Positions 39,981-48,410 of a stretch of 64,000 bases of DNA are shown one piece after another. The notes beneath the pieces are model-generated. The model worked only from the letters and a program-made list of their open reading frames with translations, was not told where the DNA came from and did no database searches. Positions within the stretch are counted from its first letter, which is position 1. The number at the start of each line of letters is the position of its first letter. The stretch spans positions 1 through 64,000 of the forward strand of contig NZ_KB894435.1 in the NCBI RefSeq assembly GCF_000374445.1. The letters are read 5' to 3'. A program made the position numbers and the translations under genes. This stretch comes from Actinokineospora enzanensis DSM 44649 (lineage in GTDB: Bacteria > Actinomycetota > Actinomycetes > Mycobacteriales > Pseudonocardiaceae).

Positions 39981-40940
39981 ATGCCCTACACCCATGCGAG
40001 TCCCCACAATGAAGGCATGCTCGACGTCGGCCAGGGCAACCGGATCCACTGGTCGGAAGTCGGGAATCCCCAGGGCAAACCGGCGCTGGTCGTGCACGGC
40101 GGTCCCGGCAGCGGCGCCAACCCTCGCAGCGCGGAGTTCTTCGACCCCGCGCGCTACCGCGTGATCTCCTACGACCAGCGCGGCTGCGGGCGCAGCACCC
40201 CGCACGCGAGCGACCCGGCCACCGATCTGGCGCACAACACCACCCACCACCTCATCGCCGACATGGAGCTGCTCCGCGAGCACCTGGGTGTCGACCGCTG
40301 GCTGGTGTCCGGCGGCTCCTGGGGTTCCACGCTCGCGCTCGCCTACGCGCAGGCGCACCCGGCGCGGGTCAGCGAGATCGTGCTGTCCGGCGCCACCACC
40401 ACGTGCCGCCGCGAGGTGGAGTGGATCACCGGCGGCGTCGGCCGGTTCTTCCCGGAGGCCCTGGAACGATTCCGCGCGGGCGTGCCGGAGTCCCTGGGCG
40501 ACCACGGCGACAACATCGCGGGCGCGTACGCGCGGCTCATGAACGACCCCGACCCTGCGGTGCGCGAGAAGGCGATCGACGACTGGACCGCCTGGGAGGA
40601 CACGGTCATCTCCCTGGAACCGAACGGGGACCCGGCCGCCTACAGCGCCCGCCCGCGCGACGACCTGCGCGCGATGGTCCGGCTGGTGACCCACTACTGG
40701 GGCGCGGCGGCGTTTCTGGGAGAGGACCAGATCCTGCGCGAGGCGCACCGGCTCGCGGGTATCCCGGGCGTGATCCTGCACGGCAGACACGACCTGGGCG
40801 GGCCCGTGGAGGTGGCCTGGAACCTGGCGAGGGCCTGGCCGGACGCGGAGCTGATCGTCGTCGAGGACTCCGGACACACCGGCAGCGACGAGTTCCATCG
40901 GCGCAAGCAGGAGGTCATGGACCGCTTCGCGGACCGCTGA
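39981..40940 (+). CDS. pip: Prolyl iminopeptidase (S33)
   Basis: 319 residues. HGGPGSG at 39-45, YDQRGCGRSTPH, nucleophile Ser113 in GGSWGS, Asp in HGRHDLGGP near 270 and His in DSGHTGSDE are the family marks. It removes N-terminal proline from peptides in the cytoplasm. It starts 13 bases after the MscS gene. A weak GACCC/GGGTC hairpin overlaps its stop and that of the convergent gene. Confidence 0.95.
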   Translation: MPYTHASPHNEGMLDVGQGNRIHWSEVGNPQGKPALVVHGGPGSGANPRSAEFFDPARYRVISYDQRGCGRSTPHASDPATDLAHNTTHHLIADMELLREHLGVDRWLVSGGSWGSTLALAYAQAHPARVSEIVLSGATTTCRREVEWITGGVGRFFPEALERFRAGVPESLGDHGDNIAGAYARLMNDPDPAVREKAIDDWTAWEDTVISLEPNGDPAAYSARPRDDLRAMVRLVTHYWGAAAFLGEDQILREAHRLAGIPGVILHGRHDLGGPVEVAWNLARAWPDAELIVVEDSGHTGSDEFHRRKQEVMDRFADR

Positions 40941-40949
40941 CCCGGAGTC

Positions 40950-41360
40950 TCAGGGTCGGGTGAACCAGGCGGTGAACGTCGTCCGACCATCGGTCACGGC
41001 CAGGTTCACCTGGTCTGCCAGCGCCCGCACGATCGCCATGCCCCGACCGGCCAGCACGACCCCGGACGCGGGCACCCGCCAGCCGCTCTCGTCGACCACG
41101 GTCACCACGACGACCTCGTCGTCCACGTGCGCGCTCAGGCTCAACACGGTGGCGCGCAACGCCTCCGGGCCGCCCAGCTCACCGTTGGCGATGGCGTTGC
41201 TCATCGCCTCGTCCGCCGACCACACCGCGTCGTCGCGGATGTCGGCCGGGATCCCCACCCGGACGAGCCACTCGGCCAGGGCGTGCCGCGCGCGGTGCAG
41301 GTGCCCCGGTTCGGCAGGCACGGTCAGGGCCCACACCTCGACCACCGGCGATTCCTTCAT
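40950..41360 (-). CDS. Anti-sigma-factor-type ATPase (HATPase_c, RsbW-like)
   Basis: 136 residues with the N-box DEAMSNAIANGE and G-box GRGMAIVRALAD of the GHKL ATPase fold, length typical of single-domain RsbW/SpoIIAB relatives. It may phosphorylate an anti-sigma antagonist or bind a sigma factor; no partner gene is adjacent. The ATG chosen has only a weak ribosome-binding site. It reads away from the Ppx/GppA gene's promoter side but in the same direction, 50 bases downstream of it. Confidence 0.85.
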   Translation of the reverse strand: MKESPVVEVWALTVPAEPGHLHRARHALAEWLVRVGIPADIRDDAVWSADEAMSNAIANGELGGPEALRATVLSLSAHVDDEVVVVTVVDESGWRVPASGVVLAGRGMAIVRALADQVNLAVTDGRTTFTAWFTRP

Positions 41361-41410
41361 GTGCTGGTAATACCTCGCGTGCCGGGGGTGAAACGTCGGG
41401 CCGTCCCCGC

Positions 41411-42328
41411 TCAGGCGACGCCCGCGATCGCCTCGTGGTGGCCGGGTTCCAGCAGCGTGAGCAGCAGGCCCTCCTTGGTCGACCACGGGCTGATCTCCAC
41501 CCGGTCGTGGCCGGTGACGCCCATCAGCGCGCGGGCCGCCACGGCCCCGGCCAGCGACTGCTCGGCGCGGTGCCGGGAGATGCCGGGCAGCTTGGCCCGG
41601 CGGCGGGCCGAGAGCCGGGCCAGCCGGGGGATCCAGCGGTCCAGGTCGGCCGCGCGCAGGGCGGGCGCGTCGGCGAGCCGGGCCAGCTGCTGGAACACCT
41701 TCGAGCAGCCGATGGCGCGGCCGCCGACCAGCACGGCCAGCTCGTCCGCAGGCAGCGCGGCCCGGATCAGCCGCTCCAGGTCCGCGCGGCCCTCGGCGTC
41801 GGTGCCCAGCGCGGTGAGCGTGCGGGCGCCGTAGGGCAGCGAGCGGGCGACCAGCGGTCGGTCGGCGTCGCCCGCCGCCAGCTCCACCGTGCCGCCGCCG
41901 ACGTCCAGGACCGTCAGCGCGCCCGCCGACCAGCCGAACCAGCGGCGGGCGGCCAGGTAGGCCAGCCGGGCCTCCTGGGTGCCGGTGAACCGGCGCAGCG
42001 TGACGCCGGTGCGGCGGGCGACCTGGCGGACGATCTCGTCGGCGTTGGCCGCGTCGCGGATGGAGGAGGTGGCGAACGGGATGACGTCCGGCAGCGACAC
42101 CCCGACCCGGGCGGCCCGGCGGCGGATCGCGGCGACCGCACCTGCGACCGCCTCGATACCGTCCCGGGTGAGACTGCCGGAATCGTCGTAGCTCTTGTCC
42201 AGCCGCAGCCGGATCTTGTGCGAATGCACCGGGTCGCGCGGGGAACCCCGTTCCGCGTCGACCACGAGGAGATGCGCGCTGAAGCAGCCGACGTCCAGCA
42301 CACCCACGGTGCTGGTCGGTCGGCGCAT
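41411..42328 (-). CDS. ppx: Ppx/GppA-family exopolyphosphatase
   Basis: 305 residues with the actin-like phosphatase blocks: VGVLDVGCFSAHLLVV near the N-terminus, FATSSIRDAANADEIV, GTQEARLAYLAA and VLDVGGGTVELAAG. It hydrolyses polyphosphate or (p)ppGpp-type pentaphosphate. The length is that of the short mycobacterial type. The normal Asp-x-Gly-Ser/Thr-Asn is replaced by DVGCFS. The ATG is preceded by GGGAG at six bases. Confidence 0.88.
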   Translation of the reverse strand: MRRPTSTVGVLDVGCFSAHLLVVDAERGSPRDPVHSHKIRLRLDKSYDDSGSLTRDGIEAVAGAVAAIRRRAARVGVSLPDVIPFATSSIRDAANADEIVRQVARRTGVTLRRFTGTQEARLAYLAARRWFGWSAGALTVLDVGGGTVELAAGDADRPLVARSLPYGARTLTALGTDAEGRADLERLIRAALPADELAVLVGGRAIGCSKVFQQLARLADAPALRAADLDRWIPRLARLSARRRAKLPGISRHRAEQSLAGAVAARALMGVTGHDRVEISPWSTKEGLLLTLLEPGHHEAIAGVA

Positions 42329-42555
42329 GTCATCTCCCGGCGGTAGAGAAAGCTGCAAAAGCTATCTTTACCCGACAGCGGCGTCCGGCAAACCCCCGAT
42401 CATGTAAGAAATTTGCACCCGTTTCCCGAACGTACATTGTGCGATCAAGGAATGTCCTGTCGCCAGAACACCTTCGAGTGACCGAATGCCCTACCCGCGC
42501 GCGCACCGGCCTCGACCGGGTATGGCGGATGTCACCCGTGTGGCAGAGTGACGGG

Positions 42556-43512
42556 GTGAGCAGCGACGAGGTCCGCGACGGAGTGTCGCTGACCAACCTC
42601 GACCAGCCCCTGTTCGACGACGCCGAGGCCACCAAGCGGGACCTGGTCGAGTACCTGGACGCGGTGCGCGAGCGGATGCTGCCCGGCCTGCGCGACCGGC
42701 CGCTGTCGGTGCAGCGGATCCGGCCGGGACAAGGGCCGTTCATGCAGAAGAACGTCCCCAAGTACACGCCGGAATGGGTGCGCACCGAACGGATGTGGGC
42801 GGAAAGCTCCAAACGGCAGATCGCCTACGCCGTGTGCGACGACCGCCGCACTCTGCTCTGGTTCGGCAATCAGCGCGCGGTCGAATACCACGTGCCGCTG
42901 ACCCGGCTCGGCGAAGCCCACCAGACCCATTTGGTACTCGATCTCGACCCGCCGGAGGGCGCCGGGTTCGACGCCGTTGTCGCGGCCGCCGATGTGGTCC
43001 GCCGGGCGTTGGCGAACGACGGCCTTTCCGGCGCGGTGAAAACCAGCGGCGCCAAGGGAGTGCACATTCTCGTGCCGCTCGCCCCCGCCGACCACGACGA
43101 CGTCGCCGCCGCGACCCGCGCGCTGGCCGCCCGCGCGGAACGGATCGACCCGTCCGTGGCGACCACCGCCTACATCAAGGACGACCGGGGCGGGAAGGTG
43201 TTCGTCGACTCGACCCGTGCCTACGGCGCCACCGTCGTGGCCGCGTACAGCCCGCGCATCCGGCCCGGCACGCCGGTGTCGTTCCCGGTGCCCTGGGCCG
43301 ACCTGCCCACCGTGACGCCCCGGGACTTCACCCTGCACACCGCGCTCGCGGCACTGGGCGAGCGGGACCTGTGGGCGGAGCTGATGCCGGACCCGCAGGC
43401 GCTGCCCGAGGACCTGGTGGCGGAGGGGCGGACCATCCCGGTGGCCCGCGTGCAGGCGATGCACGAGGGCAAGCGGCGGGCCCGCGCCCGCGAGGCCGCC
43501 CAGGAGTCCTGA
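42556..43512 (+). CDS. LigD-type DNA polymerase/primase domain protein
   Basis: 318 residues of the archaeo-eukaryotic primase-like PolDom found in LigD and in stand-alone PrimPols of actinobacteria. Metal-binding Asp129 and Asp131 are in LVLDLDPPEG; KTSGAKGVHILVPL and the later Asp in KVFVDSTR complete the site. Ligase and nuclease domains are absent. It should fill gaps during non-homologous end joining or tolerate damage. The GTG start follows ACGG, and the upstream frame shows no conservation. No Ku gene is in view. Confidence 0.92.
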   Translation: MSSDEVRDGVSLTNLDQPLFDDAEATKRDLVEYLDAVRERMLPGLRDRPLSVQRIRPGQGPFMQKNVPKYTPEWVRTERMWAESSKRQIAYAVCDDRRTLLWFGNQRAVEYHVPLTRLGEAHQTHLVLDLDPPEGAGFDAVVAAADVVRRALANDGLSGAVKTSGAKGVHILVPLAPADHDDVAAATRALAARAERIDPSVATTAYIKDDRGGKVFVDSTRAYGATVVAAYSPRIRPGTPVSFPVPWADLPTVTPRDFTLHTALAALGERDLWAELMPDPQALPEDLVAEGRTIPVARVQAMHEGKRRARAREAAQES

Positions 43513-43597
43513 GATCCGACAGTCCTGATCCGGTAGCCCCGAGAGCCAGCAGCCCTGAGATCCGGCAGCCCCGGAGTCCCGGAGCCCTGGAACGGCC

Positions 43598-43627
43598 GAA
43601 CCGGTCCGCGAGTGCGCGGACCGGTTC
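43598..43627. terminator. Bidirectional terminator hairpin
   Basis: A perfect 13-bp stem GAACCGGTCCGCG with loop AGTG and its complement lies between two convergent genes, 85 bases after the polymerase stop and 16 before the end of the small gene. No clear T-run, as is common in high-G+C actinobacteria. The 80 bases before it contain imperfect repeats of GATCCGGCAGCCC. Confidence 0.85.
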
Positions 43628-43642
43628 GCTTCGTGACAACCG

Positions 43643-43972
43643 CTAGTGCACCCACTCCCGGTCGGGGGGCGAGGGGTCGAAGTAGTGGCGGTGGAACGTG
43701 TGCGCGTCGGCGACGAACAGCCCGGCATGCCCGAGGACCAGGAACCCGTCGGCGGGCAGCGGGTACCGGCCGGAGCCGTCGCCGAGCACGCCGGTGGGCG
43801 TGTCGCCGTGCGTGGTGACCGCGAAGGTCACCTCCGGGGCCACCCGGCCCTGTTGGCGGAGCGCGGTGACCCACTGGCCGATCGCGGGCAGGTCGACGGG
43901 ATCGGTGTTGTGCGCGGCTTGGACGGGAGTGGGCCATGGCAGGTAGTACCTGGCTATGGCGTCCCTCGGCAT
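43643..43972 (-). CDS. Small LexA-controlled protein of unknown function
   Basis: 109 residues from the ATG after CAGGGA; a GTG start 13 codons further upstream is possible. I do not recognise the family. It is a soluble protein with no signal, membrane segment or Cys. Sequence features are an AIARYYLPWP start, DLPAIGQWVTALRQQGRVAPEVTFAVTTHGDTPTGV by position 27-62, and an aromatic and His-rich tail (HTFHRHYFDP). A perfect LexA box about 60 bases upstream predicts DNA-damage induction. The polymerase, Ada-AlkA and Ogt genes nearby support a repair or damage-tolerance role. Confidence 0.75.
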   Translation of the reverse strand: MPRDAIARYYLPWPTPVQAAHNTDPVDLPAIGQWVTALRQQGRVAPEVTFAVTTHGDTPTGVLGDGSGRYPLPADGFLVLGHAGLFVADAHTFHRHYFDPSPPDREWVH

Positions 43973-44030
43973 GGCGTCCCTGGACCGTCCCCTGGAATCC
44001 CCTTTCACGCCTCGAACACTAGCACATTGT

Positions 44031-44046
44031 TCGAACACATGTTCGA
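44031..44046. promoter_or_regulatory. LexA (SOS) box
   Basis: TCGAACACATGTTCGA is an exact match to TCGAAC-N4-GTTCGA, the LexA site of mycobacteria and relatives. It is embedded in a longer near-palindrome (44029-44048). It can only serve the leftward small gene, because the gene on its right ends here. Confidence 0.92.
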
Positions 44047-44049
44047 ACA

Positions 44050-45411
44050 CTAGGCCAGCTTGCGGACCGTCGTCACCAGTTCGGGGAGGGGGTCGTCCGC
44101 CTCTCGCGACCGGTGCAGGGCCGCCCGGCCCGCGGGGCCGCGCAACAGGTTGGCCAACCGGGCGGGGACGGCGACGGTCAGCAGGATGCCGCGCCCCTCG
44201 AACCCCTCCACCAGCCAGGCCACCCAGGGCAGCTGCAGGTTCGAGGTGGGACTGAAGAACACCGGCCGGGCGCCCTGGAACGCCACGTCGTAGATGCCGA
44301 ACCGGCTCCAGTTGGTGATCGTCATGGTCTTGCGGTCCGGGTCGAACCCGATCGGGATGCACTCGCCCAGCCGGGCACGCCCGATCGACTCCAGGAACGC
44401 CCGGTTGGCGCGCAGGTTCAGGTGCGCGCGCGGGAAGTCCTCCACCGCCTCGCGGATCCGGGTGGCCACCGCGACCGTGTCGGCGCCCGCGGGCGAGGTT
44501 ATGAAGATCTCGCTGACCAGGTTGCCGACCACGCCCGGGTCGATGCCCAGGAAGCGCCGCACGTTGACCGGCATGGCCAGGCTCCGGGTCTCGGCGCTCT
44601 CGGCGGTGTCGCCGTCCAGACCGCGCAGGGTGGTGGCCACGTGCGCGCACAGCACGTCGTTGGTCGAGAGCTTGCGGCAGGCGGCCGTGCTCGCCTCCTC
44701 GCGCAGGCGGGCGATCTCGGCGTCGCCGAAGAACACCTGGACCGTGCGGTTGGCGCGGGGGGCGGCGTCGATCTCGGCGGTGAGCCGGGCGGCCTGCTCG
44801 GGGGTCTGGAGGCGGAAACCGGGACGGCCGGAGTCGGTCTCGGGCAGGGACTCGTCCAGATAGGCGTCCGGGTCGACCAGGGTGGTGATCTCCGGCCGGT
44901 CCACCCCCTCCACCTCGGCCGACCAGGCGCGCACCAGCAGCATGAAGCTGGCCAGGTCGCCGACCGAGTGGTGGAACGAGCAGCCCAGCGCGCAGGTGCC
45001 GTCGGCGAGCCTGGTCAGCCGCACGGTCAACAGCGGCAGCCCACCCTGGCGCGCGGCGTTGGAGGCGACGTGGTCGACGAACCCGGCGTTGGGCAGCGTC
45101 ACCCGGCTGATCGCCTTGGGCAGCGTGTCGTCCAGGTCGTAGGTCTCCAGCGGGATGCCCGCGTCGTCGCAGACGATCTCCAGCCGGTCGCCGACGGTGC
45201 GCAGCCGCCCGGCGAACGCGGGGACGGCGGCCAGCGCGCGGGACAGGCCCGCGGCGAGCACCTCGTCGTCGAGCACGCGGTCGAAGAAGAACACCACGGA
45301 CACGGGCACATCGGCGATGACCGTGTCGGTCACCCCGCAGGTGATGACCGTCCCGGGCGCGTGCCCCGCGCGGACGGTCCGGGACGAGCGCAGTTCCGGC
45401 CAGCCGCTCAC
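44050..45411 (-). CDS. BAHD-type acyltransferase
   Basis: 453 residues of the transferase family (PF02458-like) best known from plants. The catalytic HxxxD is His148-Asp152 in SFHHSVGD. The second motif, DFGWG in plants, is replaced by WSRFGIYDVAFQGARP. Two-lobe length and the LSTNDVLCAHV segment agree with the family. It would transfer an acyl group from a CoA thioester to an alcohol or amine, probably in secondary metabolism. The GTG start overlaps the stop of a 10-codon leader. Substrate unknown. Confidence 0.85.
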   Translation of the reverse strand: MSGWPELRSSRTVRAGHAPGTVITCGVTDTVIADVPVSVVFFFDRVLDDEVLAAGLSRALAAVPAFAGRLRTVGDRLEIVCDDAGIPLETYDLDDTLPKAISRVTLPNAGFVDHVASNAARQGGLPLLTVRLTRLADGTCALGCSFHHSVGDLASFMLLVRAWSAEVEGVDRPEITTLVDPDAYLDESLPETDSGRPGFRLQTPEQAARLTAEIDAAPRANRTVQVFFGDAEIARLREEASTAACRKLSTNDVLCAHVATTLRGLDGDTAESAETRSLAMPVNVRRFLGIDPGVVGNLVSEIFITSPAGADTVAVATRIREAVEDFPRAHLNLRANRAFLESIGRARLGECIPIGFDPDRKTMTITNWSRFGIYDVAFQGARPVFFSPTSNLQLPWVAWLVEGFEGRGILLTVAVPARLANLLRGPAGRAALHRSREADDPLPELVTTVRKLA

Positions 45412-45440
45412 GCGCGGCGCCGGGGGGTGCAGACGGTCAT
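45408..45440 (-). CDS. Ten-residue leader peptide before the acyltransferase
   Basis: ATG with a good AAAGGAA site opens MTVCTPRRRA, whose TGA overlaps the acyltransferase GTG as GTGA. The leader RNA can pair GGTTCC with GGAACC around this ribosome-binding site. It could couple or attenuate translation of the acyltransferase. Being so short, it could also be chance. Confidence 0.4.
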   Translation of the reverse strand: MTVCTPRRRA

Positions 45441-45530
45441 CGGGGTTCCTTTCCCTGCGGGGTAGGGGAACCGTAAGTCAGCGGGCGGGCGCGGAGAAGA
45501 CTCCGTTCACACCAATTCCCACTACGGGAA

Positions 45531-45567
45531 ACGCCGGTCCCTGGCGGAAAGCACCCGGAACCGGCGT
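45531..45567. terminator. Terminator hairpin after the chitinase gene
   Basis: ACGCCGGT and ACCGGCGT pair over eight bases around a 21-base loop, 15 bases past the chitinase stop. Confidence 0.6.
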
Positions 45568-45581
45568 CATCCCGAAACGTC

Positions 45582-46868
45582 CTAACAGGACAGCTCGCGG
45601 GCCAGTGCCTTGATCAGCTCGCCGTCCGCGGTGTCGGCGTCCAACGACCAGATCATCACACCGCCGAGGTCGCGGTCGTTGACGTAGCGGGCCTTGCGCC
45701 GCATCTCGGTCGGGTCGTCGTAGGTCCAGAACGTGCTGCCGTCGAACAGCCAGGCGTGCCCGGCGCGCTCATCGCGGTAGATCTTGTACTGGCCGACCTT
45801 CGACTTGAGCACCTTGTAGTCCTCGGTCCCGGCCTCGTAGGTGGCGGGCGCGGGGCCGGTGGCGGTCTGGAACAGGCCGTGGTTCGCGTTGGTCACGCCG
45901 GTCCAGCCGCGGCCGAAGAACGGCACGCCGAGCACGAGCTTGTCGCGCGGGGCGCCACGCTTGAGATAGTCGTCGACCACGGTCTCGGAGCTGAAGCCGG
46001 GGGCCGGGGTCGGGTCGCCCTTGGGGGTGCGCAGCGAGGACTGCGCGTTCGTGGTCGACTCCCACGAGCCGTGGTAGTCGTAGCCCTGCAGGGTGCCGAA
46101 GGTCAGGTAGCGGAAGACCTTCGAGACCTCGAACCCCTTGTCGATCTGGTTGGGGTTCGCGGGCAGGAACGCGGTCAGGTCGCCGTGCTGGCGGCGCGGC
46201 AGCCGGTCGAGCTGCTTGCGGTACTCCTTCACCAGCTCGGTGAAGTTCCCCTTGTCCTCCGGCCGGATGACGTTGCCGTCGTTGGCGGGGCTGCCCGGCC
46301 ACTCCCAGTCGAGGTCGATGCCGTCGAAGATGCCCGCGGCCACGCCCGGCCCGGCGACGTCGCCCTTGATCCACTGGTCGATGCAGGACTTCACGTGGTC
46401 GGCGCGCGACTGCGGGGTGAGCGCGGCGTTGGAGAAGTACTTGGAGCCGGACCAGCCGCCGAGGGAGATGTAGACGCGCAGGTCCGGGTACTTCTTCTTG
46501 AGCTTCCTGAGCTGGTTGAGGTTGCCCGCGAGCGCCTGTCCCGGCGCGTCGGCGACCCCGTCCACGCTCTGCTCGGCGGCGAACGGCTTCTGGTAGTCGG
46601 CCCAGGCGTCCGCGCTGACGCACTTGCCCTGCTCGTCGAGGAACCCGAAGGCGTAGTTCAGGTGCGTGAGCCGGGCGGCGGTCCCGCTGGTGACCAGATC
46701 GCGGACGTTGTAGTTGCGCCCGTAGATCCCCCACTGGGTGAAGTACCCGACGACCCTGGCCCTGTCGTGGTGGGACTCGTGCGCCTGCGCCTGCGGCGCG
46801 GCGATGGTCGCGGCGGCGACGACCATCCCGGTGAGCAGCCCGGCCGCTCGCCACTTTCTCGCCGTCAT
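45582..46868 (-). CDS. Secreted GH18 chitinase
   Basis: 428 residues: Sec signal (to about AQA-HE, residue 29), then a GH18 barrel with VVGYFTQWGIYGR, SLGGWSGSKYF, the catalytic DGIDLDWEW (Glu189 as acid), GYDYHGSW and a C-terminal GVMIWSLDAD. No carbohydrate-binding module is present. It hydrolyses chitin outside the cell. GAGGGAG precedes the ATG. A DasR-type site sits 38 bases upstream, so N-acetylglucosamine or its phosphate should control it. Confidence 0.96.
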   Translation of the reverse strand: MTARKWRAAGLLTGMVVAAATIAAPQAQAHESHHDRARVVGYFTQWGIYGRNYNVRDLVTSGTAARLTHLNYAFGFLDEQGKCVSADAWADYQKPFAAEQSVDGVADAPGQALAGNLNQLRKLKKKYPDLRVYISLGGWSGSKYFSNAALTPQSRADHVKSCIDQWIKGDVAGPGVAAGIFDGIDLDWEWPGSPANDGNVIRPEDKGNFTELVKEYRKQLDRLPRRQHGDLTAFLPANPNQIDKGFEVSKVFRYLTFGTLQGYDYHGSWESTTNAQSSLRTPKGDPTPAPGFSSETVVDDYLKRGAPRDKLVLGVPFFGRGWTGVTNANHGLFQTATGPAPATYEAGTEDYKVLKSKVGQYKIYRDERAGHAWLFDGSTFWTYDDPTEMRRKARYVNDRDLGGVMIWSLDADTADGELIKALARELSC

Positions 46869-46906
46869 CGGTTCTCCCTCGCGGATGCCGGGTCGACACT
46901 CGACCC

Positions 46907-46922
46907 TTTGGTCTGGACCAAA
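46907..46922. promoter_or_regulatory. DasR-responsive element (dre)
   Basis: TTTGGTCTGGACCAAA has perfect 7-base arms and differs at one central base from the TGGTCTAGACCA core of the Streptomyces dre consensus. It stands directly before the chitinase gene, the classic target of DasR. Confidence 0.87.
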
Positions 46923-47115
46923 CTAGGCGGGCGACCCTGGGGCGGCTACGGCCGAACGGCGCAATTCGGGCACCGCCCCCGACCGGGTCTTCCACTGTGG
47001 ACCTCGGGGTCGGCTCATCCCCGGGGAGGAGACCGGGTCCCTTCGCCGGGGGGACGAGCGCCCGGCCCCGGATACCTAGCGTTTCCCCTGACAGTCATCA
47101 ACGAGGGGGTTAGCG

Positions 47116-48000
47116 GTGTTTCGATGGGTGTGGACCGCGGTCCGGCCGGTGGGCGCGGTGCAGTGGTTCCTGTGGTGGTGCGGGGCGTTGTTGCTGGGCT
47201 CCGCGATGGTGCACGGGGTGGTCTTCCTCGTGGACGGCAGCAGCTGGCTCGGCTCGGTCAGCTGGCGCAAACCGGTGGTGTTCGGCGTCTCGTTCGGCAC
47301 CCTGATGTGGTCGGCGGTGTGGATCCTGCGCAACCTCCCCCGCCGCTGGTGGGGCAGCGTGCTCGCGGTGCTGCTCGGCGTCTCCTCGGTCGTCGAGGTC
47401 ACCGTGATCACCCTGCAACGCTGGCGCGGCGTGCCGTCGCACTTCAACGAGAGCACGGAGTTCGACGCGGGCATCTTCAGCATCATGGGCATGTCGGTCA
47501 TGGTCGTGGCCCTGGCCATCACGGGCTTCCTGATCTGGTCCCTCTGCGAGTTCCGCGGCTCCCCGGTCACCCGGGTCGCCACCATCACCGGCCTGCTCGG
47601 CCTGGCGGGCGCGGGCTACCTCGGCCGCGACCTCATCGCCGCGGGCGACGCGGTCGTCGCCGCCACCGGCCACGTCCCGGAAGACCTGGTCTTCGGCGCC
47701 GCGGGCAGCGCCAAACTCGCCCACGCGATCGGCATCCACGGCATCCAGGTGCTGGCGGCCTGCGCGATCCTGCTGGACCACGGCACCCTGCCCGTCCGCA
47801 CCCGCCTCACGACCATGCTCACCGCCGCCACCGGGTACGCGGCCACCTTCACCGCGATCACCGCCACGGCCTACGCGGGCCGCCCCTGGACCGACCCGCC
47901 CCTGCCCTGGGCCGCCCTGGGAATCCTCGGCGTGCTCCTGATCGCAGCCTGCCTGCTACGCGCCCTCCCCCGACGCTCCCCGACCCCGATCCCCGCCTGA
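47116..48000 (+). CDS. Polytopic membrane protein of unknown function
   Basis: 294 residues with about eight hydrophobic helices and a short charged C-terminus. I do not recognise a named family. Noticeable are aromatic-rich first helix VQWFLWWCGALLLGSA, a conserved-looking SWRKPVVFGVSFGTLMW, and FNESTEFDAGIFSIMG in a loop. GTG start behind GAGGGGG. It stands alone between the chitinase promoter and a repeat-rich gap. Confidence 0.75.
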   Translation: MFRWVWTAVRPVGAVQWFLWWCGALLLGSAMVHGVVFLVDGSSWLGSVSWRKPVVFGVSFGTLMWSAVWILRNLPRRWWGSVLAVLLGVSSVVEVTVITLQRWRGVPSHFNESTEFDAGIFSIMGMSVMVVALAITGFLIWSLCEFRGSPVTRVATITGLLGLAGAGYLGRDLIAAGDAVVAATGHVPEDLVFGAAGSAKLAHAIGIHGIQVLAACAILLDHGTLPVRTRLTTMLTAATGYAATFTAITATAYAGRPWTDPPLPWAALGILGVLLIAACLLRALPRRSPTPIPA

Positions 48001-48410
48001 CCCGACAACGCACCTGGGCGCCGGTACCCCACCGGCGCCCACCCGCGCCTCTCCGACCCCCACCAGAACCGTTCCCGCCCCGACCTCGAACCCGACCCTA
48101 CCGCCCCATTCCGGCACACCGACAAACCCGAACCCACCCCTGTGGACAACCTCCACACCCTGTGCACAACCCACCCACCCCAGACCAGGATCATCCCCGG
48201 CACGCGGCCCCTCCCACCCGGGGGCTGGCCCGCGCGTGAGCCTATCGCACCAGGTCAGAGCTCCGGAAGACACCGAAACGCGGCTGTGGATGAATCCGCC
48301 AGCATGTGGACAACTCGACCAGGACAGCACCAGCGACCCATGTCCCCGGTCACGCAAGAGGAAGGCGGTCGGCTGTGGACGAACCCCGGGGGATGTGGAC
48401 GACTCGCCCC
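48001..48410. other. Repeat-rich gap before the two-component system
   Basis: About 410 bases without a gene. It contains exact DnaA boxes at 48141 and 48305, a one-mismatch box at 48161, several TGTGGACGA or TGTGGATGA relatives, and the family-2 repeat copy A. Frames that extend the kinase gene into it are shadows of the repeat. Confidence 0.65.
48189..48318 (+). repeat. Intergenic repeat, family 2 copy A
   Basis: About 130 bases. Bases 48206-48245 are identical over 40 positions to 50348-50387 and to the reverse complement of 50563-50602. The right end continues with GCTCCGGAAG, CTGTGGATGAATC and ATGTGGACAACTCG, also found in copy B. Confidence 0.88.

Noticed and set aside
48236-48410. Upstream extension of the histidine kinase reading frame
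   Set aside because: The extension lies inside the family-2 repeat, which is non-coding in its other copies; the kinase homology begins after 48411.
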